Shown: piece after piece, positions 1 through 5,286 of the stretch
Position numbering within the stretch: the stretch's first letter is position 1
Layout of the letters: every line of letters begins with the position of its first letter
NCBI GenBank assembly: GCA_937934705.1
Contig: CALGYY010000022.1
Location: forward strand, 1-8,304
Reading direction: 5' to 3'
DNA length: 8,304 nt
DNA from: an uncultured Bacteroidota bacterium
GTDB lineage: Bacteria > Bacteroidota > Bacteroidia > Bacteroidales > CAIWKO01
Notes under the pieces: generated by a model
What the model saw: the letters and a program-made list of their open reading frames with translations, nothing else
Told to the model about the DNA's origin: nothing
The model's database searches: none
Program-made: the position numbers and the translations under genes

Positions 1-12
1 CTCCCTGTCAAC

Positions 13-47
13 TTACCTCTTACTTATTACCTCTTACCTGTTACTTG
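13..47. repeat. Five tandem 7-bp repeats, consensus TTACYTV
   Basis: On the + strand the units are TTACCTC (13-19), TTACTTA (20-26), TTACCTC (27-33), TTACCTG (34-40) and TTACTTG (41-47), in perfect 7-bp register. On the minus strand they read as GTAAGAG-like units. The last two units include the TAA stop (41-43) and final codon of the membrane Hdr gene, so the array starts inside its 3' end and runs into the downstream spacer. It may continue beyond the left edge, although bases 1-12 no longer match well. Its function is unknown. No hairpin terminator is visible in bases 1-40. Confidence 0.75.
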
Positions 48-1816
48 TGGTTGTTCACCATACTACGCTGAATCCATTCTGCAATATCGTAAACAGGCAC
101 AGCGGAGCTTTTGGCAAAGGTTTTTTTGCACAGAGGGCATGCGGTGATCAGGGCGTCGGGGTTTCCGGCAGTGAGCATTTCAAGGGCGTGGCGGGTGATC
201 TTTTCGCGGGTTACGTAGTCTGTTTTGAAATTCCCCAGCGCGGCTCCGCAGCAAAGACTTTGTTCTTTCTCCCAGACGACCCTGGTGAGTTTTGAAGTCA
301 GCGATAAAAGCTGCCGGGGTTCGTCGTAGACCCCTGACCCGCGGCCCAGGTCGCAGGGATCGTGGTACACGATTTCAGTATTCTGCTGTCCGGGACGAAT
401 TTTCTTTTCCCTGGCCAGCTGCAGGAGAAACTGCGAATGGTGCATCACGGGAATGCTGAGTCCGTAGTCTTCACGGAAGACTTTGTAACAAATGGGACAG
501 GAAGTCACCAAAAGCCTGGCTCCGCTCTCTTCGATCAGCTTACGGTTTTTCTCAGCCAGTTCCATCGATGAACGGATCTCTCCGGCCAGCATCAGGGGCC
601 GCCCGCAACAGATACTCCCGTCGCGGTCCAGGAAAGTCCAGGAAAGCCCGGCTGCATCAAAAACCGCCGATAAACTGCGATGAATCGAGGGCTGCAGGTG
701 GGTCATGCATCCTGCAAAATAAGCGATCTCTGCCTTTTCCGCGGCAGGTATGCTTACATAGCCGAAATCGCGGGCTTCCGTATCCGACACCCGGCTTCTT
801 TCGGTCAGCCTCACCTGATCGGTGTAAATTCCCACGGGACAATACTCTTTACAACGCCCGCACATCAGGCAATTCAGCGCAATATCCTCTTCCACAGTTT
901 TGCTGCGGATCTGCGAAAAGAAATACACGGGCTGTGTGTGATGGATGTCAGCCGCCATGCTGAGCTGGCATTTATCGATACAGACCCCGCAGCGCGGGCA
1001 GGCATTGACTTCAACCTGTGTGAATCCGTCAGGATGCTTTCCGGGCTGAATTCCGAAGCGCCTGTAAAGGATCAGCAGAAGCTCTGTCGGGATGTGCATA
1101 TAACGTGAAAAGGGCACAGCCACGAAGAACAATCCCAGTGCAAGGGAATACGCCCACCAGGCGGGCATCATCAGTTGTTCAAGGGGAAGAAAAGAAGCGA
1201 AGAAATCACCCAGCGGACCCGTCATAAAGCTGCCGTTACCATACAAACCTGATGTGAAGCTCTCGGCCAGCAAGCGGAACGGAAAGATCAGCCAGAGCGT
1301 CGTCAGTGCGATCCTGTCGAAAGGCCGCTGCCTGGTGGTCCGCTTCAGTCCGAGGATGCGCGAACGCCAGCGCTTGACCAGGGCCAGCAGCAGACCGCTG
1401 AGGACGTACAGCAGCAACAGATCCATAATGAAACTGAAGACCTCCGCGTATTTCCATCCCAGGGGTTGTTGTTCGAAGTACTTGAAAAAGATCGGGTAAT
1501 ACGGCGGATTGAAATCAGAACCGCTGATGATGCGGGTTTCCAGGTTACCCATCACGATGAGCATGAACCAGCCGAAAGCAAAGCTCATGTGCATGAAGCC
1601 CAGTAAGGGGTTCACGAGGTACATCCTGCGGTGCAGAAGACCCTCGCGGAACATTTCCCAAAGGGCAGTGAATAAACGGTAACTGAAAAGCCCGCGGAAG
1701 AATTTCAGGATATCTTTTCGGGGCAATGTAAAGATCCACATCCCGAAACGGATAATGATATAGAGGACGAGGAAGGCCAGTCCGGCAGAAAACGGTATTA
1801 CAAATGGGTCGTACAT
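41..1816 (-). CDS. Membrane-bound HdrED/EMO-like Fe-S oxidoreductase (NarI-like domain, dicluster ferredoxin, two CCG domains)
   Basis: This is a fused membrane electron-transfer subunit, probably linking cytoplasmic Fe-S carriers to the menaquinone pool. Residue numbers are from the ATG at 1816 (591 aa). About five hydrophobic helices (near 6-29, 70-91, 126-148, 168-186, 220-238) form a NarI/HdrE-like domain. His76 in helix 2 and His241, just after helix 5 in a PFSRYMH motif, are candidate haem b ligands; this is inference. A dicluster ferredoxin follows: C273xxC276xxC279xxxC283 and C316xxC319xxC322xxxC326-Pro. Two complete CCG (HdrD) domains come next: C370, CC403-404, C440xxC443, then C488, CC522-523, C560xxC563. 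These are expected to bind non-cubane [4Fe-4S] clusters. An in-frame GTG lies two codons upstream (1822) and is an alternative start. A 31-bp gap with a small CGGGC/GCCCG inverted repeat (1833-1844) separates it from the preceding gene. The fusion resembles HdrDE, DsrMK and the ETF:menaquinone oxidoreductase EMO, but no etf genes are visible. Confidence 0.88.
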   Translation of the reverse strand: MYDPFVIPFSAGLAFLVLYIIIRFGMWIFTLPRKDILKFFRGLFSYRLFTALWEMFREGLLHRRMYLVNPLLGFMHMSFAFGWFMLIVMGNLETRIISGSDFNPPYYPIFFKYFEQQPLGWKYAEVFSFIMDLLLLYVLSGLLLALVKRWRSRILGLKRTTRQRPFDRIALTTLWLIFPFRLLAESFTSGLYGNGSFMTGPLGDFFASFLPLEQLMMPAWWAYSLALGLFFVAVPFSRYMHIPTELLLILYRRFGIQPGKHPDGFTQVEVNACPRCGVCIDKCQLSMAADIHHTQPVYFFSQIRSKTVEEDIALNCLMCGRCKEYCPVGIYTDQVRLTERSRVSDTEARDFGYVSIPAAEKAEIAYFAGCMTHLQPSIHRSLSAVFDAAGLSWTFLDRDGSICCGRPLMLAGEIRSSMELAEKNRKLIEESGARLLVTSCPICYKVFREDYGLSIPVMHHSQFLLQLAREKKIRPGQQNTEIVYHDPCDLGRGSGVYDEPRQLLSLTSKLTRVVWEKEQSLCCGAALGNFKTDYVTREKITRHALEMLTAGNPDALITACPLCKKTFAKSSAVPVYDIAEWIQRSMVNNHK

Positions 1817-1847
1817 CTTCACTTTCTGTTTGCGGGCGTGCCCGTTT

Positions 1848-2171
1848 CTATCTGATATGTTTACGAATGGCCAGGACCAGTTTCCTCGTGCTTACACCGC
1901 GCGGACAGAGCATCTGGCATTTGCCGCAGAGCATGCACTGATCCGCCATGGCCCGGACGCCTTCATAATTGCCTCTTTTCAGGCCTGTGATCATCCGTCG
2001 CAGGGAGAAATCCGTGAAGTTGCCTGCCGAACAGCATGCAGTACAGGTACCGCAGGCAATACACAGCCGAAAGGTGGGTTCAGTCTCAATGATCGCTCGT
2101 GTGGCACTGCGGTCATTGGCATCGAAGTCAATCTGCCTGTCCTTCTGAAGCTTAAATCCGAAATCGGGCAT
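1848..2171 (-). CDS. Small HdrC-like dicluster [4Fe-4S] ferredoxin subunit
   Basis: A soluble two-cluster ferredoxin of the HdrC type, expected to pass electrons between the HdrA-like flavoprotein and a CCG-domain subunit. Numbered from the ATG at 2171 (107 aa), the cluster motifs are C37xxC40xxC43xxxC47, with an extra Cys46 and Ser instead of the usual Pro after the last Cys, and C79xxC82xxC85xxxC89-Pro. Little lies outside the ferredoxin fold except a charged N-terminal stretch of about 35 residues. The upstream gene's TAG (2179-2177) overlaps an in-frame GTG at 2177 (TAGTG), giving a 109-aa alternative. The ATG two codons later is preferred only because it is ATG. Length and position right after the HdrA-like gene match the second HdrC (C2) of sHdr-type operons. 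It probably serves the membrane HdrED fusion encoded next. Confidence 0.87.
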   Translation of the reverse strand: MPDFGFKLQKDRQIDFDANDRSATRAIIETEPTFRLCIACGTCTACCSAGNFTDFSLRRMITGLKRGNYEGVRAMADQCMLCGKCQMLCPRGVSTRKLVLAIRKHIR

Positions 2172-2176
2172 GGTCA

Positions 2177-3238
2177 CTATTTTTGGTTCTCAATGGTACG
2201 TGCCGAAATGGCTTTGCCCTCCAGGTAGGTCGCAATGGTTGCTGCCGCTGCACGCGCATCCGTAATGGAATTGGTGATGGTTTTGGGTGCGGTGCAGGCC
2301 CCGGCGAAGAATACCCCGGGAACATTCGACACATTGGTGAGGGTATGCTGATCACAGGTTTTGAAAAAACGGTTGACCCCGAATTCCAGTCCGAGCATTT
2401 TTCCGACGGCTTTCGTCCCCTCTGAAGGAATAAAGCCGACCATCAGGACGAGCAGGTCCACACTCATCTTCAGGGGACGACCCGACAGGGTATCCTCTGC
2501 TTTCAGCAGGACGCTGTGATCAATATTTTCGCAGGCCTCTGACAAGCGCCCACGAATAAAATTGATCCCGTACTTTTCCTGGGCCTGCTTGTACATTGCC
2601 TCGAAATGCATCCCGTACATCCTGAGATCCATATAGAAACAATAAATATCCGTTTCAGGATGCTTCTCTTTCACCTCAATGGCCTGCTTCACAGCCGTGA
2701 CACAACACACCTTTGAACAATAGACATTGCCGACCTTTTCATCGCGTGAGCCCACACAGTGAATGAAGCCCATGCGCTTCGGAATACGGCCATCCGCAGT
2801 ATGCAAGGGTTTCCCTTCGGCAAACATAGCTTCCAGTTCAGCAGAAGTGATCACATTCTCATAGATCCCGTAACCGTATTCTTCCTTTTTCCGGGCATCA
2901 AACAAATCATATCCTGTGGTGACCAGTACGGCATCTGCCTCATAGGTTCTGCCGGTAGCAGTGTGGATGTGAAATGCAGCAGCTTTGCGGTGAATCTCCG
3001 TTATCTCAGTATTGCAATGCACTGCCACATGTTTCTCAACACCCTGGTTCAGAAAAGCCAGTACTTCAGAGCCCAGCCGCATGGTCGGGAACAGACGTTC
3101 CCACTTCAGAAGCTTCCCGCCCAGTCTGCTGTCCTTTTCCAGCAGGGTGACCTCATAATCCATGGCAGCCAGGTGGGCCGAGGACTCCATTCCGGCAATT
3201 CCGCCTCCGATCACAACAACTCTTTTCCTTGTATTCAT
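2177..3238 (-). CDS. Short HdrA-like FAD/[4Fe-4S] flavoprotein (QmoA/sHdrA type)
   Basis: The probable flavin hub of the complex. Residues 7-36 form a Rossmann FAD motif (GGGIAG at 11-16, acidic Glu34 at the end of strand 2), followed by LGGKLLKWERLFP, typical of HdrA-like proteins. C161 (HCVGSRD) with C174, C178 and C179 (YCSKVCC) has the spacing that I recall for the asymmetric [4Fe-4S] cluster of methanogen HdrA. Lys184 lies where the FAD-contacting lysine of that protein would fall. A C-terminal FAD-binding segment has GVFFAGACTAPKT (308-320) and then the helix after SITDARA. At 353 aa it is only the thioredoxin-reductase-like core: the extra ferredoxin domains of full-length HdrA (about 650 aa) are missing. 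QmoA and sHdrA are similarly reduced. It starts 3 bp after the HdrB-like stop and its own TAG overlaps the possible GTG start of the next gene, so translational coupling is likely. The precise electron donor cannot be read from the sequence. Confidence 0.88.
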   Translation of the reverse strand: MNTRKRVVVIGGGIAGMESSAHLAAMDYEVTLLEKDSRLGGKLLKWERLFPTMRLGSEVLAFLNQGVEKHVAVHCNTEITEIHRKAAAFHIHTATGRTYEADAVLVTTGYDLFDARKKEEYGYGIYENVITSAELEAMFAEGKPLHTADGRIPKRMGFIHCVGSRDEKVGNVYCSKVCCVTAVKQAIEVKEKHPETDIYCFYMDLRMYGMHFEAMYKQAQEKYGINFIRGRLSEACENIDHSVLLKAEDTLSGRPLKMSVDLLVLMVGFIPSEGTKAVGKMLGLEFGVNRFFKTCDQHTLTNVSNVPGVFFAGACTAPKTITNSITDARAAAATIATYLEGKAISARTIENQK

Positions 3239-3241
3239 AAA

Positions 3242-4309
3242 TTAAACTTTCAGCTTTTGTGGCTGTAAAGGCTGTCCCAGGCTGTGTCCGTGCTTATCCA
3301 GGTACTTGGCAGCCGCATCATACGGAATACCCATTTTATCAAGCACCGGTTCACAGGCTACCTGGTGCATCTGCAAACCCAGATCCCACGGATTATAGCC
3401 CAGAACCAGACCCGCCAATTCCTCATAAGTAAACACGGGGATACCCTGACCATCGCCTCCGTAAGTCTTTCCTTCCATTTCACTGATGGCATACTGCCAC
3501 CGGTCGAGAAACATCGGGCAGCCCGGACAGTTGGTTAAAATCAGATCCGGAGCATAAGGCTCCATGGATTCAAACTTTTTGTGGCTGCACGACATGGAAT
3601 ACCCGCGGTTGGCCTGAACCAGATACTGTCTGAAGCCGAAGCCACAGCAGTGACGGCGTTCAGGATAATCCACCACTTCACCTCCCCACTCCTCAATCAT
3701 CCCCGTGAGCACATAGGGATATTCTGCTCCGCCAACGCCCTTGTCGGGGAACATCTTGGCATAATGACAACCGATATGTTCCACCACCTTCAGCGGACGG
3801 CCGGTTTCATGGTGAACAAGCCGGAACTTCCCTTTGGCGGCAATTTCACTGCGGAACTTATAAATCACATCACTGGCATGCGCCAGATTTTCCGGCACAC
3901 GAAAGTCACGCTTTGTAGCCTTGTACAGATACTCCCGCACCCGGGCTTCCACTTCAGGAAAATGCTTCCATGTTTCCAGTATTTCCGTGTACAGACCAAA
4001 GGAAGTAATACATGAAGGAACCAGGTTGTGGTATCCGCTTTCCGTCATGATCGCAAACTGACGGGCAACCACCGTCATAGCTGTATCAAAAGGGACAACA
4101 TCAGCGTGATAGCCTATCCCCGTACAGGTGGTGTGACAGGGATGCTCATATACATCCTTTCCCAGTTCCTCCTGAAGAATCTTCAGAAAAGCCGTTTCAG
4201 AACCGGGAAAGAAATTCTGCCGGACACAGGACCTCACGTAGAAATAACGGTCATCCGCAATTTCTTTCTGGTAGTCCTTCCAAAGCTGCTCCTTACCTTC
4301 CTTTTTCAT
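3242..4309 (-). CDS. HdrB-like subunit with one intact and one degenerate CCG domain
   Basis: A CCG-domain (DUF224) protein related to heterodisulfide reductase subunit B, which normally carries two non-cubane [4Fe-4S] clusters acting on thiols and disulfides. The C-terminal motif is complete: C181, CC221-222 followed by Gly, and C261PGC264. The N-terminal motif is degenerate: C28 and C100 are kept, but the CC pair is reduced to C62-Thr (with an extra C58), and the CxxC is C100-Ile-Thr-Ser103. This predicts one cluster of the normal type. The 355 aa include a C-terminal extension of about 85 residues after the last motif, somewhat longer than a plain HdrB of about 300 aa. The start ATG overlaps the HdrC-like stop in an ATGA arrangement (4309-4306). 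By order it matches the B1 subunit of sHdr-type clusters. No signal peptide or membrane segment is visible, so it is probably cytoplasmic. Confidence 0.87.
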   Translation of the reverse strand: MKKEGKEQLWKDYQKEIADDRYFYVRSCVRQNFFPGSETAFLKILQEELGKDVYEHPCHTTCTGIGYHADVVPFDTAMTVVARQFAIMTESGYHNLVPSCITSFGLYTEILETWKHFPEVEARVREYLYKATKRDFRVPENLAHASDVIYKFRSEIAAKGKFRLVHHETGRPLKVVEHIGCHYAKMFPDKGVGGAEYPYVLTGMIEEWGGEVVDYPERRHCCGFGFRQYLVQANRGYSMSCSHKKFESMEPYAPDLILTNCPGCPMFLDRWQYAISEMEGKTYGGDGQGIPVFTYEELAGLVLGYNPWDLGLQMHQVACEPVLDKMGIPYDAAAKYLDKHGHSLGQPLQPQKLKV

Positions 4310-5013
4310 TGCTGATGATCTTTCTTATTCGTTTTATAAACATGTGAGAAATACTCACAATCATTTGTTCCATCGAAAGCAAGTCCCATTTCCCGGGCCT
4401 TCATTTCTGAATGTTTTTCAATACTGCTGAAACGATCCATGCCTCCGCTGACCTCGAAGATCTTCCTGATTTCATCAAGGGTTTCTTCAGGAATCTTCCT
4501 CAGTATGCCGGGACCCTCCCCCTGATAGTTCGCTCCCATGCGCTCAAACACCGCATGCCAGTTCTGCTGTATCCAATCCCACACACTCCCCTGCTCAGGA
4601 TGAAGATCCGTCCCCACCCCTTCAAGGTACAGACAATAGCCATGGTCCAGTATCCACTGACCCACCGTACGCTTCACGGCCAGTTGCTGACGCCCCTTCT
4701 CCGACTCGGTGAAATAACCCAAATCCTGCGACAGAGACCTCAGCGCACAAATGATCAGCCCTGGCGTATTGCCGCGCGGACAGCGGGTTTTGCACGACAT
4801 GCACTCCCCGCAATACCAGATCTCCTCACCCTTCAGCAGGGCCTCAATGGCTGCCTCATCACGGGTTTGAACAATGTCAGTTACAGAACGGGGATCATAG
4901 CGGTAAAAAGAGGCTGCCGGGCAGATCGCGGTGCAGGTCCCGCAGTTGATACAGGCCTTCAGCCCCTCAACAAAACGCACATCCTGCATCAGTTTATCAT
5001 AAAGAGCACCCAT
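4306..5013 (-). CDS. HdrC-like dicluster [4Fe-4S] subunit with long C-terminal extension
   Basis: First gene of the Hdr operon, a ferredoxin-like subunit expected to feed electrons between the HdrA-like flavoprotein and the HdrB-like subunit. Two classical motifs are present: C21xxC24xxC27xxxC31-Pro and C68xxC71xxC74xxxC78-Pro. The stretch between them (SFYRYDPRSVTDIV, then an acidic helix) is typical of HdrC and fumarate-reductase-B-like proteins. Residues 100-235 form a charged, Trp/Tyr-containing extension with no recognisable cofactor motif, making the protein longer than archaeal HdrC. Its length and first position resemble sHdrC1. The ATG at 5013 is the only good start: upstream the frame has no better candidate, and the leader contains a one-codon ATG-TAA (5020-5015) just before it. 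It overlaps the next gene by 4 bp (ATGA). Transcription probably starts near 5074. Confidence 0.88.
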   Translation of the reverse strand: MGALYDKLMQDVRFVEGLKACINCGTCTAICPAASFYRYDPRSVTDIVQTRDEAAIEALLKGEEIWYCGECMSCKTRCPRGNTPGLIICALRSLSQDLGYFTESEKGRQQLAVKRTVGQWILDHGYCLYLEGVGTDLHPEQGSVWDWIQQNWHAVFERMGANYQGEGPGILRKIPEETLDEIRKIFEVSGGMDRFSSIEKHSEMKAREMGLAFDGTNDCEYFSHVYKTNKKDHQQ

Positions 5014-5080
5014 CTTACATCTTATATTTCAACAACTTGTCAGATAGTCTAGTAATTCTATAGTGATTGTAGATTGCGTG

Positions 5081-5088
5081 CAAATTTA
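5081..5088 (-). promoter_or_regulatory. Predicted Bacteroidota -7 box for the Hdr operon
   Basis: The minus strand reads TAAATTTG, a perfect match to the Bacteroidota sigma-ABfr -7 consensus TAnnTTTG. It lies 67 bp upstream of the first HdrC-like start codon, so the 5' untranslated leader would be about 60 nt. No clear TTG-type -33 element is seen at the expected distance; that position is partly occupied by an inverted repeat (5088-5106). No strong Shine-Dalgarno sequence precedes the gene, as is usual in this phylum. Confidence 0.5.
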
Positions 5089-5106
5089 CAGGATTTTTCA
5101 TCCTGT
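5088..5106. promoter_or_regulatory. 7-bp inverted repeat next to the Hdr promoter, possible operator
   Basis: ACAGGAT (5088-5094) and ATCCTGT (5100-5106) are perfect inverted repeats around a 5-nt TTTTC spacer. On the minus strand the element lies directly upstream of, and shares one base with, the predicted -7 box, so it fills the spacer between -7 and -33. This is a good place for a repressor or activator site. A chance hairpin remains possible, and no regulator gene is present in the window. Confidence 0.35.
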
Positions 5107-5115
5107 TCTGCGTTT

Positions 5116-5129
5116 TGAAATAAATTTCA
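5116..5129. promoter_or_regulatory. AT-rich inverted repeat TGAAAT-AA-ATTTCA
   Basis: A perfect 6-bp inverted repeat with a 2-bp spacer lies in the divergent intergenic region, about 30-40 bp upstream of the Hdr -7 box. It could be a regulator site, but palindromes of this length occur readily in AT-rich sequence. The remaining stretch up to about 5230 holds no other element I can support. Confidence 0.2.
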
Positions 5130-5251
5130 GATCCGGCCTTCCAAAAGCATTTCCCCCGCTGCGAACGACTCATCTCCACCCTGACTTCTGCCACTATGTT
5201 AATCTCATGTTATTTTTTATTTAGACTGTTTCAAAATAACGTAAAAACACT

Positions 5252-5259
5252 TATCTTTG
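5252..5259 (+). promoter_or_regulatory. Predicted Bacteroidota -7 box for the receptor operon
   Basis: TATCTTTG is a perfect TAnnTTTG -7 box followed by a C/A-rich stretch. It lies 27 bp before the chosen ATG (5287), giving a leader of only about 20 nt. About 20 bp upstream, TGTTTC (5227-5232) is at the right distance but is not a good TTG -33 element. The box also argues that the receptor does not begin at an upstream in-frame TTG at 5257, which falls inside the promoter. Confidence 0.6.
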
Positions 5260-5286
5260 CACCACATTTTAACACACGCATGCACA

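Noticed and set aside
1833..1844. CGGGC-GT-GCCCG inverted repeat between the small HdrC-like gene and the membrane gene
   Set aside because: The stem is only 4-5 bp with a very tight loop and no T-run follows, so it does not qualify as a terminator inside this operon.
5015..5020. One-codon ATG-TAA just before the first HdrC-like start
   Set aside because: It could act as a minimal upstream frame, but it is more easily explained by the local CATCTTA duplication, and nothing else supports regulation.
4411..5052. 213-codon open frame on the + strand opposite the first HdrC-like gene
   Set aside because: It lies antisense to a gene with clear ferredoxin motifs, gives no recognisable protein, and has no promoter or sensible start context.
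5257..5286. Upstream TTG start adding ten residues to the TonB receptor
   Set aside because: It overlaps the predicted -7 box, and the added residues would precede a normal signal peptide that starts neatly at ATG 5287.
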